Positions 37,442-50,177 are shown, counted from the first letter of the stretch. The stretch is 64,000 nt of DNA from Letharia columbiana (GCF_014066305.1 NW_023501079.1:186001-250000), one strand, 5' to 3'. Made by a program: numbers and translations. Notes: generated by a model not told the origin, from the sequence alone.

Positions 37442-38850
37442 CTATCCAGACAAGATCTTGGACAATTCTTGAGCAACGTGATCGCCAACCTGCTTGGTGC
37501 TCGACTTTCCTCCAATGTCGCCCGTGCGCACATTGGCATCGATCGTCCGCCGGACCGCCTCCTCTATTGCCTTTGCTTCTTCTGGTTGATTGAAGGAGTA
37601 TTGAAGCATCATAGCCGTTGATAGGATCATTGCCACGGGGTTGACTTTCTCCTGCCCTGCGATATCAGGAGCCGAGCCTATTTAATCTTATTAGCAACCA
37701 TCCGAATTCCTCGATCTTTCTACAGCACTTACCGTGTATGGGCTCATAAATCCCACTGACCACACTTTTCCCATCCGGCACCCCATTCAAACTCGCACTG
37801 GGCAACAAGCCCAAACTTCCAGGTATCACACTCGCCTCATCGCTTATGATATCCCCAAACAAGTTACTTGTGACAATAACTCCATTCAGGGCCCTTGGAT
37901 CCTTGACCATCAACATAGCTGCACTATCAATCAAATGATGCCCAAGCTGTAGTTGCGGAAACTCGTTCTTCATAACCTCGCTGACAACCTTCCTCCACAG
38001 CCGACTCGTAGCAAGCACGTTGGCCTTATCCAAACTCCACACTTTCTGCGGTGGCTCCGTAGCCATAGCCAAATGCGCAGCTAATCTCGTCACGCGCTCA
38101 ATTTCCGCCCGTGAGTAGGGTTCGGTATCCCAAGCGTAACCGTCGTTGTTTTCCTCCTCTTTCCGCTCTCCGAAGTATATGCCCCCGGTCAACTCGCGAA
38201 TGATGGTAAAGTTGACGCCGCGGCAGATGTGCTCTTTGAGAGGGGAGATGGAGGTCAGGGAGTCGGAAGCGAAGTTGCAGGGGCGTAGGTTGCCGAAGGT
38301 ATTGAGTTCTTTGCGGAGCTTGAGGAGGCCTTGTTCAGGGCGGACGGGGCCGGTGCCATATTTCTTTTATGTGCAGAAGAGGTCAGAGTCTGCTTGGAAG
38401 CATGTTGTAGATGGAAGAGAAAGGAAGGCGTACGGGGCCACCTATTGCGCCTAAGAGGACCGCGTCCGCTTTTTTGGCTGCGGCGAGGGCTTCGTCTGTG
38501 AGAGGGGAACCGGTGGCGTCGATGGAGGCCTGAAATCATTGTCAGCGGAAACTGCTAGCTGGAAGCATTTCAAGAGCGTAACACACCCCGCCTAGCAGGT
38601 GTTCTTGGAAGTCGAATTTGATGTGTGGTCGTTCTTTCTCTACTACGCGAAGAATCTGGATTGATTGGTATGAGCCGACAGTTCTCTTGCCTCGTGGGTA
38701 ATTGAGCTGGGCGATGGTACCTTCAATGCTTCTGCCGTGACCTACAATGTCCATCGTCAGTCACGGCGTATTTTGAGGTATCTTTGGGGGGGGTTCTACC
38801 TCTGGGCCGCAGTAGTCCCCAGCGAAGACGACAATATTGTATGGAGGCAT
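37442..38850 (-). CDS. leu2: 3-isopropylmalate dehydrogenase (leucine biosynthesis)
   Basis: Six exons: 38850-38800, 38741-38721, 38655-38587, 38529-38434, 38363-37733 and 37677-37442, all in frame, give 367 aa, the normal length. The enzyme oxidises and decarboxylates 3-isopropylmalate to 2-oxoisocaproate with NAD+, the third step of leucine synthesis. Family blocks are present: [12 protein letters not shown] at the start, [69 protein letters not shown] and [13 protein letters not shown]. Exon 2 is only 21 nt. The start is fixed by [12 protein letters not shown]. No defects were seen. The window may not show its regulators; no clear leucine-response site was noted. Confidence 0.97.
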
Positions 38851-39134
38851 TCTGAGGGTAGATGAATTGGCAGGAATACGGATGGAGCGGGCTGGAAAGT
38901 ATGGGTGATTTGTGCATCTACGAGAAGGGAATTTGTTGTGTCACGGATTCATACCTCGGAACGCCGTCATCGGAGCCGCCGGCGACACTTCGGGAAATCT
39001 TTCGTGTCTGGCTCTTTGGCCCGAAATCTCACCAAGCGAAAATGATGGATACGCAAAGTAGCTTTTCACTTGCATGAAATTGCCAGGGGGATGTCTGACT
39101 CTGATGGGTTTTTTTCGATATAGTGACAAGGAAA

Positions 39135-40482
39135 TCAAGAAGTCAGGTGTGCATCACTGAGGGCAATAGCCGCGGCCATCGAAGTTTGATGGTCCTCCGC
39201 AATCTGGATTTCGGTATCGTCGTAGGCCCTTTGCAGCGTGACCATAGCGTTTATCATCCCCTCTATGTCAAACGCGGCAAAGCGAATGAAATTCTGCAGC
39301 TCCTCCTCCGCAACTTTCACCTCATTAGAACTCAGTCTCAATTTGTACGCCCTTTTTTGGGATTGCTGCAACAGCTCCTTCGCTGTTTTCAGAACCTCCC
39401 AGAACATCTGAACTTTCTCTGGATATCCTGAAGCTGCGAGTGGCATATGCATCGTTTGTGGCGACTTTTCGATCTTGGAAAGCCACCAATGTACTGCGGC
39501 TTCTTTCCGTGGTTCGCTGTCCACGCCAACGAGATGTACCTGCATATCGCCCTCGTAAATTTCAGATATCCCTTGATCTCCTAGGTCATACCCGTTGTAC
39601 CAACTCCGCGGTTGGTAGGCTACATGGTCTTGATTCTCCGGTTGATCAAGGACCCACCACATTGCGTCTATGTCGATGTCTTCAGATGTGTCAACATCTG
39701 GCCTCGACTGCGGAAACGTGGCGACTTGTGTAAGAAATTTGATGCTCCATTCGCTTACCCGCACGAAGAAGACTCCATAATTGAGGCCGTTCCAGTCTCT
39801 GCCAGCGATGAAGTGGATGTCAGGAAAAGAATCTTCCCGTGGCAGGAACATCGTCCATGGGATGTTGTTGTTGATGATGATAGTGTCCGCGTCGAACCAG
39901 CTATGAAAAGAGGGTTTAGAACAGGCGGATTTCTTGGAAACTTTGTACCTCTAGGGTGACGAGTTACAGATGGGTCAACACTCACACAATCCAATCCGCT
40001 CGTTCATGAGATACTTTTGTCATTTCCGACACCAATAAGGACAGGACATGAAGCGATTTTTCAAGCACGAGCCTGATCCAGCCTGCCTTCCCGCTGAGGT
40101 CATGCTTTAAGATGTGGGTTGGGTACCCCCACCTACGACCGTGATCAAGGCGAGTCTCCATGCAGGGCTCAAATATCGGCATGTGTTGGTCTCCAATCAT
40201 TATGCTTGCCTGCCGGATTCGAGAACCCTTCTCCCAATTCTGCATCATGTTGTCAGGTATGTGTACTTCGACTTCGCCGGTCTTGGAACCAACGGCGTTT
40301 TCAACGTCAGACTCGTGCCATTGTGCAGACGTCAAGAGAGAGTGCGACAACAGATGCCGTTCTGGCGGCGTAGACTTGCGGCTCAATAAATAAAGAGTTG
40401 AGAGGAAAGAGACGAGGACAAGCCATCTCCCTTTCTTCCTCACCGGGGCAACCATAATATGAAGAGAAAGCTTCTCTCCCAA
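39135..40482 (-). CDS. GT34 family galactosyl/mannosyltransferase (GMA12/MNN10-like)
   Basis: Exons 40482-39986 and 39900-39135, joined through an 85-nt intron, give 420 aa (411 if the Met at 40455 is used). This is a type II Golgi membrane protein: short basic N-terminus, then the helix WLVLVSFLSTLYLL. The catalytic domain shows IMIGDQHMPIFEPCMETRLDH, HGRRWGYPTHILKHD, and the DxD motif in VWFDADTIIINNNIPW, which is assembled across the splice junction. It continues with HFIAGRDWNGLNYGVFFVR and a long C-terminal helical tail. GT34 enzymes add alpha-linked galactose or mannose to N-glycans in the Golgi. Confidence 0.92.
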
Positions 40483-41094
40483 ATTGAGGACCCAGCAGAG
40501 ATCGCGGCATGGTACCTATATATCTGAGCGTTCCAGCATGAAGTACGTTGACCTATGCAGTCAAGACACTCGCGACACACTTGATACACGAAGCGTCAGT
40601 ACGAAACAGAAAGATTGAGCTTCTTAGTACGGAGTCCTGACTAGGGGTAGGCTAGCCGTCAGAAGAAATGGCAGTCATCAATATTGGCATCGTCTGAATT
40701 TGGTCAATTTATGTCATAAGAAGTGATTGGCGATCGATGTGGGCAGAAGCAGCTACAGCAAATGGTTTCCACGACGAGAAACTTGCTTTCTTTGCTGTTA
40801 CTGTCGAGATTCAAGGGACTCGTAGACTACGTTTACAGCTGCCACCTTTTCTCGCAGAGAGCCTAGAGGCAAGTTCTGCGGGTGGCACGGTCATGACCGG
40901 CCGTGCCTAGCGTCTTCTTTGCGCAGATTTGAAACAGAAGCCTACGACATACATAGTGATCTCATTGGAATTCAACCATATCAAGAGCTGCCGAACGCTT
41001 TAATATAAGATAGAAATCCTGATGCGATCTTTGGTTGGAGGCAAACACTCAGGGTTAGGGTTACGAGCATCGGCAATTTTCTCCTGCTGTGGTC
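40483..41094. other. intergenic between divergent genes
   Basis: Contains the promoters of the GT34 gene (minus) and the Nudix-fold gene (plus). A TATATAT-type run lies about 30 nt upstream of the GT34 ATG, near 40510-40518. No coding sequence seen. Confidence 0.5.
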
Positions 41095-42057
41095 ATGGAA
41101 CCGTCATGCATGTCTGTGCCTGCACCTTACTCTGCAGGTCTCTTCATGTCACAGTCTCTAGCTGTATCGCATCTTAAATCTATAATGTCTCCATACACCG
41201 CTCCTCTGGTGCCTTCGCCAATTAGCACTGATCTCCCTCCGACTCTGACCTTCCTCTCCAATCCCATTGCCTCCTATTTCAATGCAGCTCCTCCTTACAA
41301 CAATGTCACTCTGGGGGCACTCCTATTCACCCTACCGCCGCGAACACCGCGATTATTGCTTTTGCAGAGAGGTAGGTGCTTTCGGCGTGCCTTTCCCCTG
41401 ATCAGTACCGGAATTCAATCGCAAGACAATTTCGGAGAGCCAGAAGCGTATCTTTCTTCCTGAGACATGTCTGCAGCCTCGAATTTTCTGCTCAAAGAGG
41501 GAATACTGATGTCGAATTCTCCAACAGCGGGAGGCACGGACCCGAACGCTTTCTCGGACTTCTGGCAAATACCTAGCGGCTCACCTAGACCTTCTGATCC
41601 GACAATGCTACATGCCTTGGCCCGGATAATCTTTGAGCAGACAGGTCTACGCCTTGCAAGTGTGGTCACCATGTCTGGTACTGAGATAGAGCCTGCTAGT
41701 CGGGAGACTGGACACGCCCAAAGAATGAGAATGCTATTCATGGTCGAAGTCGCTGAGCTGGGACTATTGCAGCTTGATAACTCTCCATTCGAAAAGGACT
41801 TGTTATATGGAAGTCAAGGACTCGACATCAATTCCGTACCAGTCGCTTTGAATCTTGGCAAGCATAGACAGCACGTATGGTCGAGTGAGGAAGACCTCAA
41901 AGAGTTCATCAATTCAGGCTTGTATCCAATTGAAGAGAGGGCCCAGTATCGTATGATGCTGGAAGCTTTCGGTCTTCACAACCAAAATCTTGCGTACCTC
42001 CTCTCTTTGAACCAACGAAGCCAAACTGCCAGCTCGAGTCATGGGTTCCCCATATGA
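41095..42057 (+). CDS. Nudix-fold protein with degenerate Nudix box
   Basis: Exons 41095-41371 and 41528-42057, with a 156-nt intron, give 268 aa. The segment TPRLLLLQRA...FSDFWQIPSGS followed by DPTMLHALARIIFEQTGLRL aligns with the Nudix hydrolase fold (usual pattern: WExPGG...AxxRExxEExGL). In the box the RExxEExGL core reads RIIFEQTGL, so two of the three metal-binding glutamates are replaced by Ile and Gln. Hydrolase activity is therefore doubtful. The C-terminal 100 residues have no recognised domain. The start is uncertain: ATGs at 41095 and 41187 are both in frame. Confidence 0.7.
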
Positions 42058-43017
42058 ACGGGTAAGACGAGCTGGCATCCATATCTCACCCTCGTCTCTT
42101 TATCAGCGCTATGAGATCGACACCAAAGCTTCGAAAGTGACAGGATTTCAAGATCAAAGCGTTAGTCTCGAAACAAGGATATCCGGTAGGAGCCGGATCG
42201 CATCACGTCAGCTGACAAAAGTCTTCCGACACCACTAGTGATCCGGCAGCAAGGGTATTCGTCGATCGAAAGAGCATGACCAACGAGTACGGCCGCTTGC
42301 CGTACCTCGTCTATCAATGCAGACCAGCAGTAACCAATAACACCCAAATCCAGATGCTGTTCGGAGCTGGCTGTACTCTGTAGACACTCGAGACTACTAC
42401 AACTTTCCGGATGAGGCAGGTCTTAACTCGGCAGCGAAGAATTCTTTCGAGCGTGACCTGGGGTCGAATATGGTTATGCACGATTATGGGTATGTACGGC
42501 CGAAGAACTCAGCAGCCGAACGTCATGAGGGGCAAGTGACATATACAACCGCGGCTTACTATCTTATTCTCCGTTCTCTTACTGCATGCGACAAGGGTTG
42601 GACGCATTGTCACGGGTTTCTGCATTTTACATTGTGATAGCTCACTTTGCTGGCGATTGCTAGGGCCGAGACATTGCGAAAAGCGAACGCCACAGAAAGG
42701 TCGCTTGATGTTTCCTGCTGCCACGTATGTCCGCGCTAAACTCGATATCGTATCTGAAAATGCGAAAATCTTTCAATCTTTTTGCAGGGAAGTTTAAAAG
42801 AGCTACCCGACGCTATTAAGCAGATCATCAACAAGCAATGGCTTCAAGAATGTCTGGAACGAACTTTTCCATTCCGCCAAAAGAGATTCCTCGTTGCCTC
42901 GTGCTCACCATGCGAGGGCGTTGGAATGCACGTCCCCGGAATACCTTGGGCTGCATATCTCTTTTGTCCTTTCCAATGTAAATCGATCTCCAAGATCAAC
43001 GAGTCGGTGCTACCATC
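42058..43017. other. intergenic; open frame without start at about 42342-42636
   Basis: A 98-codon frame without an early ATG reads VDTRDYYNFPDEAGLNS in its middle. I recognise no family and see no splice links, so I leave it uncalled. The remainder contains the promoter of the oxidase gene at 43018. Confidence 0.35.
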
Positions 43018-45033
43018 ATGTTCCATGTATCGCTCCTCAGGTGGCTCTTTGCTTCCACGTCTCTCTTCATCCAAGTCCATACCTGGGGTTGCAAATGTGT
43101 AAGATAGCAGCTTCGCATGAAAATGAAAGATCTGACCTGACTGATACCAAGTAGGCTCCTGAGGACAACTGCTGGCCGTCAACATCTCAATGGAACACAT
43201 TCAACCAGTCTCTCTCTGGAAAACTCATCGCTGATGTCCCACCCGCTTTGCCATGCTACCCTGGCCCAGCATTCAACGCCGAAGCATGTGCTGCAGTTGA
43301 CGCCGAGCTAACAGAACAGACTTTCGTAGCCGAAAATCCCATCGCACTGTCCTATCCTACGGGCTCATGCCCGCCCATCAACGCAACCGCTGGTTCGTCG
43401 TGTACAATTGCGGATCGGCCAACGGACACATGTCCGGATGGCAATCTCACATCGGTGACACATGTTGGATCATGCTCTATTGGGGACCAGCCAAGGTACA
43501 CGGTCAATGCCACGGAGATTGCAGATGTAACCGCAGGAATCAATTTCGCACGGCAAAAGAACATAAGACTTGTGGTACGAAATACGGGGCATGACCTATT
43601 GCGAAGGTGAACTACCTTGCGTGCATCCTTCTCTGAATGCTTTCTGATGCTTTACAGGTCGACAGGCTATGGTAGCTTACAGGTCTGGATACGATATCTA
43701 AGGACAGGCATCAAATTTCAAGAAACTTATCAGCAATCCGGTGCCTGTTCCAAATCGAGTTGGAAAGGAAGTGCTTTCGTGATTGGAGGGGGTTATACTT
43801 GGGAAGATGTATATAGTGAAGCGGCGAGCAGGAACGTGATCGTTGTCGGCGGTGGCACACCGGTATGTTAGCCCTGGCTTCTTTCTGCCGGCTTCTATCT
43901 CATGTGACATTCGGGACCTGATGGAGTCGCAGAGTGTCGGCTGTCTCGGTGGCTGGATGCAAGGCGGAGGGCACAGTCCCGCAACCCATGACTTTGGTCT
44001 CGGAGCGGATCAAGTGCTCGAAGCACAAGTTGTGCTAGCATCTGGCAAAGTAGTGACGGCAAACCCTTGCGAAAACTCGGAAATCTTCTTTGCCATTCGT
44101 GGTGGGGGCCCCAGCAGCTATGGAATTGTAGTCTCGACGGTTATCAAAGCTTACCCTACAAGGAAAGTCGCTGCTCAGATATTTGGCTTTGCCCCTTTGA
44201 CTGCGAATGACTCCTCGGCATTCATGGATGCTTTAGCCATCGTCCACCAAAACTACCCAAGATTGTCTGACAGCGGCTTCTCTGGCTACGGCTCCTGGTC
44301 AATATACTCTCCAAGTCCGTTAATCGGCAACTATTCTACCGGCTTCATCCACACCATCGCTGTGTTTGGGAAAACAGTCGCGGAGGCAGAAGAGCTCTTC
44401 GCTTCAACAGCAGCGCAGTTACAAAAATACAACAACACCAGTCTGTATATGACGACCAGATACCTCTCCTTTCCAACTTATGTCGCCTACTATGACGCAC
44501 TTTCTGGTATCGTGACTCCAGTTGGACAAACTGCAGCTTTAGGCTCTCGCTTTCTCGACCAAAAAGCTCTGACCGGCAACGCGACCGCACTGAAAGCCAT
44601 GCTTCAAACCATTGCCGGAACGCCCGAGCAAGCGACATCTAACAACATTGTGTTTGTGGGAGGCGGCCAAGTTTTCACAGATGCTAGCGATCCTTACTCA
44701 GGCGTCAATCCCGCCTGGCGCCAAACTTACGTGCATAACATAGTCGCAAGAGGCTGGGCTCCAGGCTCATCGAATGCGACAATCCAAGCGGTCTATGACG
44801 ATATCACTTACAACAAGACCCAGGCGATGAAAGACCTTGCGCCCAACACAGGGTGCTACATGAACGAGGCTGATCGCTTTGACCCGGACTACTTGCAGGA
44901 CTTTTATGGAGAGCATGGAGCGAAACTTTCTGAAATCAAGAGGAAGTATGATCCGCGGAGCGTGTTTTATTGTCCGACATGTATTGGTAGTGAGCTTTTC
45001 AAAGTGAAGCCTAGTGGGCAGATCTGTTTGTGA
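43018..45033 (+). CDS. secreted FAD-linked oxidase, berberine-bridge-enzyme-like
   Basis: Exons 43018-43098, 43155-43606, 43658-43862 and 43933-45033 give 612 aa in frame. A signal peptide is evident (MFHVSLLRWLFASTSLFIQV). The FAD-binding domain shows VNATEIADVTAGINFARQK and RLVVRNTGHDLL, with the His expected to bind FAD covalently, then AFVIGGGYTWEDVY and GCLGGWMQGGGHSPATHDFG. The substrate domain follows, and the berberine-bridge C-terminal motif is YMNEADRFDPDYLQDFYGE with KRKYDPRSVFYCPTCIGSE. Many N-glycosylation sequons agree with secretion. Such enzymes oxidise sugars or secondary metabolites; the substrate is unknown. Confidence 0.92.
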
Positions 45034-46058
45034 TGAAGAATGGGGCCTTTGGACTTAATTAGCTTGGATAATGGGGCAACGAAGGCATGGCCGAGTGGCC
45101 AATCTTAATTGAGAGAGACATGGGCAGAACATACAAATCTTCTTCCCATCGTAAAACGCCAGTAGTTCGGCGGCCGACCCTCCCTTGTCGCCTACCGACT
45201 TCGGCTGCTGTAGCAGGATCGCCCAACGGTCTAAGCTTGACGAGCCGAAAGCCAGCGCTTAAAATTCTCCGATGACAGTAAAGTAAGGCCTTTCTTCGTT
45301 CCCTCTCATCGTCGTCATCATCATCGAGCATTTGGTGGTCCCAGTACAATGGACAAGTAATGCCTCTCGCCTTTAGTGACTGAAAGACTTTTCTGGGATA
45401 AAGGAGAAGTTTTGCAACGGAGATGCTCGGTGGAGCGCCGAGAGCAGAGACAAGGTGGTTGGTGCAGTGATATGCTGTCCCGACTGCAGAATGAGGCTCT
45501 CGCTCGCAGCAATTACAGTTCCATTTGCACTGCGGGTTGCAGAAAGCGTCGCGCGAGTTTCTGGGACCCAGGATAACAGCCAGCGATGGATCGATGCTTT
45601 AGGGTTCAAGCTCTCTTCAGAGCCCAAGACATGGCGGCACGATTTGCATCTTTCAATATCTAGTTCTATTCCAATCATTGGCCGAGTTGTCTTTTCTTGG
45701 TGTTTCTGTCTACACCGTACTTTCCCGGTAGATATTCACAGTTGACCTCGTTAAGTCGTCAACACGGAAAGAGCAATGGTTTTTAGGGTGCGAGCTTCTG
45801 CGGAGCAGTGACGGAAGGGGAACGTCGACCTTAACACCCGCATCAATACCTGTTAGATCCCTGTGTTGTCATTTGCAAACAGTCTTCACTTTCCTTGAAA
45901 ACTTACACGCCTTGCCGATCCTACAACACCAGTCAATTTGATGCTCTGCTTCTTCTGCACCCGCAGACCCTCTTCTCGTCACTCCTCATCCACGTGTGCA
46001 TCTTCTGACGTCGACTACCCTGCCCCTAACAGCCAATACAGAAGAGCCGGATCCACTT
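45034..46058. other. intergenic, no gene recognised
   Basis: A 101-codon minus-strand frame at 45678-45373 has no recognisable features. The region otherwise carries the 3' UTR of the oxidase gene and the promoter of the rhodopsin-domain gene. Confidence 0.5.
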
Positions 46059-47771
46059 ATGTCGTCCACCACAGGCCCTCCGTCTCCCCTAGGTACGGCA
46101 GCACATCTCCCACCAGGCGGACTGATCGCAATCGCCTGGTCCAGCGTCGTCCTCGCAGGCGCTTTCGGTACGTACACGTTCAGAGCGACTCTTTCCTATT
46201 CCGGAGCACTTTTTGTGAATTACAAGATATAATCTCGGGGCTTAAGGCTCTTGATACCCATTCGAGTCGTCTCGATGCTCGAGAATTTGACTTGAAGAAG
46301 CGATACTGATTCCCGATACTGATCCCAAAATTGTTGTAGTCGTCGCTCGTACTTTGATCCGTATAGTCAAGGCCGAGCGCCTTGGGCGTGATGACTATTG
46401 GATCTATCTAGCTTATCTCATCCTTTGCATCAATGCTCTTCTTCAAACGGTTCAGACCCCTTATATCTACCACCTTGTACGGGTGAGAGCAGGATTGGAG
46501 CCCACTGGCGAAGGATTTTTGAAGGATGGTAACTCATACCTGCGCTATGAGTTCACGATCATTGGCCTCTTCTGGTCAATACTCTGGAGTGTGAGTGCAC
46601 ATTTCGGAGCAAACTCTCCTTGTTGAACCCTTTGTCTTGAGTCACGAGACATGCCTCGCGGGCAGTGAGCGGGTTTCAAACCCCCAACCTGTCTTATGAC
46701 CTCGGTGCTTTGTCTCAAAGATGCCATGCTGATACCGAAATGTACAGGTGAAGGCGAGCTTCTTAGCTTTCTATTGGAAAATGTTTGATGGGCTACCGAG
46801 GTACAGGAAGTGGTGGATGATGGTCGCGGGTTTTGCCTTCGCCTCGTACGTTGGGTGCTGGATTGCGAGCGCAATGACATGTCACCCGGCCTCTCTCTAC
46901 TTCACATTCGGTACGGAGGTCTCCCCACGGCGACTAAAGAGGTTACTGATATCATCGACCAGGTCAATGCTACAAGCCAATTGATGTCGAAGGCTCCACC
47001 ATCTCCATAGCCTACAGCACCACGGTAGACGTTCTCACTGATATCATGAGTAAGTGCATCGTTCACGCTCACGGCCGAATTCCTCAGGGAAATGGCAAAA
47101 TGCTCATCACTAACCATGCGCTAGTCATTTCTCTTCCGCTGAACCTTTTGTACACCGTTAGGCTTGCACCGAAGCAGAAATTAGGTCTCGCAGCCGTCTT
47201 TTCTATCGGTATCATCATCATCTTGGTGGCTATCGCCCGCGCGGTACAGATCTCAAGAAAGGCTTTCGCGGACGGCGTCCTTTTGGCCCTTTGGGGAATC
47301 ATTGAGTCCACAGTTTGTAAGTACAGAAGTCTCTCCAAACCCAGTCGTAATTCGCTTGACTCAATGCTGCGTGAGAATGTGTCTGATGCTGATCTTTGAT
47401 TTCTTCTTCTCCGCATCAGCTGTGATAGTAGGATGCCTTCCCCCATTCAAGTCGCTCTTCAAGGGCCGTGGATCCTCCCAGCGCTACAACTCCCCAGTCA
47501 ACGGCAAGAACTTGTCACGAGACTTACGTCATACTGCCATACGACTTGGCAGTGCTGATACTGGTAACGGTGCTAAGGCAGCACCGCAAGTCATGTCAAA
47601 GCCGATTGATGGGGAACCCGATGGTGGCTACGGTGATGGAATTTACGTACCACACGGAGCTATTGGTGTGAGGAGTGATTATGTGAGTTTAACTTGGGGG
47701 CGTGAGAGCAGAGGTGACATGACTGATCGATTTGTTTGTAGGAAGTGAGGGGCTATGAGAATCAGCCATGA
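46059..47771 (+). CDS. seven-helix rhodopsin-domain integral membrane protein
   Basis: Seven exons: 46059-46167, 46340-46590, 46748-46910, 46963-47049, 47125-47316, 47420-47682 and 47742-47771, all in frame, give 364 aa. The protein belongs to the large fungal rhodopsin-domain family (PTH11-related). Helix 1 is GGLIAIAWSSVVLAGAFVVA, followed by RLGRDDYWIYLAYLILC, the conserved KASFLAFYWKMF, RKWWMMVAGFAFASYVGCWI, the extracellular Cys in FTFGQCYK, TTVDVLTDIMIISLPLNLLY, FSIGIIIILVAIARAVQIS and LLALWGIIESTVSVIVGCLPPFKSLF. The C-terminal tail is cytosolic and Gly-rich. Members are putative surface sensors. Splice choices each restore a family motif. Confidence 0.93.
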
Positions 47772-48289
47772 TCTGCTGCCCTAAAGTCTGAAACCCTGCT
47801 TGCTAATTGTTGCCTACGAAATCGATAGCTAGAAAATCAGAATCAAAGTAAAAAAATCTAATCCGTACCAGGCTCTATCTGCTGCGGGAAAGAATGATGA
47901 GCACTTGAAAGTAGTGGCAGAGGTTCTACTCAACACCTTGTTCATATTCTTCAATGTAGTCTCAAGATATTGCAAGCATATTTCAATAGTGCAGAACAAA
48001 CTCTCGGAGTCGGTGCTCGTGCTACAACTACAGTCCATCGGAGAAAACCACTGCATGGGCGTACAAATACAAAAAACCTCGCATCCGGCGCTGGGACATA
48101 GTTCAACAGGGTACGACGTAGCGTAATTATCTCATTAAGAATATGAGGTTGGCGTTACCCCTAAGCAATGCTCGAAAGGCCACTTTTTCAATCAAGCCAT
48201 ATACGTAGCTCTGCATCAGTGACCCTGGTCATTAAAGATTATAGCTAAGCAGCGCCAAGGTGTGGTTATCTGATGAGAAGTAGATATGT
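47772..48289. other. intergenic, no gene recognised
   Basis: Only short open frames; nothing supported. Confidence 0.5.
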
Positions 48290-48970
48290 ATGGTTCGACT
48301 TGACCCCGATCACGCTGTGATGCCGAATTTGGTGATCACATGCGAGAGAAGCAGTCAGACCGCCATGCCTATCATTACTCCGATAAAATTCCCCATACTT
48401 GGCGCTGCACTGTGTGCAACAGTGAACTCACAGACGAAAAATGCCCGAGCGTGCACAAATGGTGGCCCAATGGGTTACCACTTGGATGGCAAATGCCTTG
48501 ATTGTGGTGAGGCGTGTGCATGAGACGGTTGTTCCGGAGAGGGAGGATATTGCCAGATTTGTGGATCGGAGTCAGTAGAAGAAGATGTGGCCGTGGTCGA
48601 AAGCGAGGACGAGGACTTGTCGGATATGAGTGAAGAGGATGAGATGACTGTGGACATGGAAAGAGAGGTGTGTCCAAGCTCGAGTGGGGCAACGAAGGCA
48701 CACGCAATTCGCAATGCGTCCGGATGGCATCCATCTATCGCTATATTTCGACAGTGCCATCGACTGATTTGCCTAGTTTTTCCTACAATACTTCCGAGAA
48801 CGTGGTGTACGCGAAGTCATCAGAGAAGGAATGGGTTGGGTTTCTCTGGTAATTATATAATGTATGGGAACGGTACAATTAGCGTGTTCCCATACGATAC
48901 CTCGTCCGCTCCAGCGAGTTTCTCTCAACGCGCGGGGGCCCGGAAATGCTGTTGGCAGAAAGCATGTTGA
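48290..48970 (+). pseudogene. Cys-rich/acidic open frame interrupted by one TGA (putative)
   Basis: One reading frame stays open from 48290 to 48970 except for a TGA at 48521-48523. It encodes a Cys cluster, KCLDCGEACA before the stop and DGCSGEGGYCQICGSES just after it, then a strongly acidic segment (VVESEDEDLSDMSEEDEM). The clusters look like one zinc-binding unit split by the stop. TGA could derive from CGA by a single C-to-T change. I do not know the family, and splicing around the stop is not excluded. The region after about 48720 has little protein-like character. Confidence 0.3.
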
Positions 48971-50177
48971 CAGATTGTTGGAGTTGGACGTTAATCGGTG
49001 ATGGCGAAGGTCACGCGACCACTCTGATCCTCGGTCATCACAGCTCCCGGTACTAGTACTTGCTGGAAGCGGACAGAAATTCAATTGTAGTTCGATTATC
49101 CTCTCTTTGTGCTATGATGCTCATCATGACGTGACTTGATTCGGTGAGTGTGGAAAATACAACTACCTACGGAAAGAAAGCTCGAAGTACGGTAGAGATA
49201 TGCATAGCCGGCGGGCCCCTGGAACCGCGGGTTACATGGCCACGGTGGCCCCCAATCCATCATGACGGCTGAGATGGCGTAGCCGATGAATGGGATGAAT
49301 ATGCCTCCTGAAGCTCTGAACAGTGATGAAAGCGGTTTCACCCACGAGAAGCTTCAAGCGACCAAGTACCTCTTTCGTGGGTTCTTCTCGAAGCTTTTAT
49401 TAAAGTAGGAATTCAAAAAAAAAGGAAGCAGCAAGGCATCTTACCAACACGAAAAGACAAGAGGTTGGAGTTTGACATTCTCAGAAGCTCCTAACATCAT
49501 TGGTCCGCGTGATGGTTGTTGCTAAATGCTTAATGCTCGGGTACAACGTACGCTAAAATACGACCCTAAGGTAATGATCCCCCCCGTCTCCTTCATAAGC
49601 GGGCCCACAATGTTGGCCGTGCTTTGCATCTCGAAGCTCCAACACCGTCAACCTTTGACGACCCAGCGATTGGTGAGTGTTTCAGACTTGTTCCAACCAC
49701 ATATGGCTGGATGGCTTACCTAGGATTGATCCCCCATGTCTGGCGGCATGCCGTAAATATTTCGAGGCTCAGATGCACAATTATTTATTGGATCACCAAC
49801 GGGCAACGAACAAATACCCTGCTGCGCCATGCGCCATGTGAAATTGGACCACTTCTCTCATATGCACAGCGGCTCTTGATCAATACTCACATGAGAACCT
49901 CTCCCACGCATTGCTCTCCAAGGCTTCGCTGCCCGTGTTTCATGACTGTATCATGAATGCTTTCCCATATGAAGTAATACATACAGCCTTCTCAACCACT
50001 TGTCTGCGCTTCATGGCTATTCTTGTCAATTGAGTCTATCAAGAAAGAGACCCTTTCCTCATTAAACTCATAAGCCATATAAGCTCATCACTGGATACCT
50101 ACCTCTACGCCTACATTGTCATTCATGACCCTGTTACAGCTTGCGCCGGCACTTGACCTCTCTTAACCTCTACAGCA
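48971..50177. other. intergenic, no gene recognised
   Basis: Several overlapping short frames on both strands (for example 49096-49341 minus and 49526-49956 plus) have no recognisable domain. The last 200 nt should hold the promoter of the membrane protein at 50178. Confidence 0.45.

Noticed and set aside
41050..41065. Telomere-like AGGGTTAGGGTTA
   Set aside because: Only about two TTAGGG units, within ordinary intergenic sequence; too short to claim an interstitial telomere.
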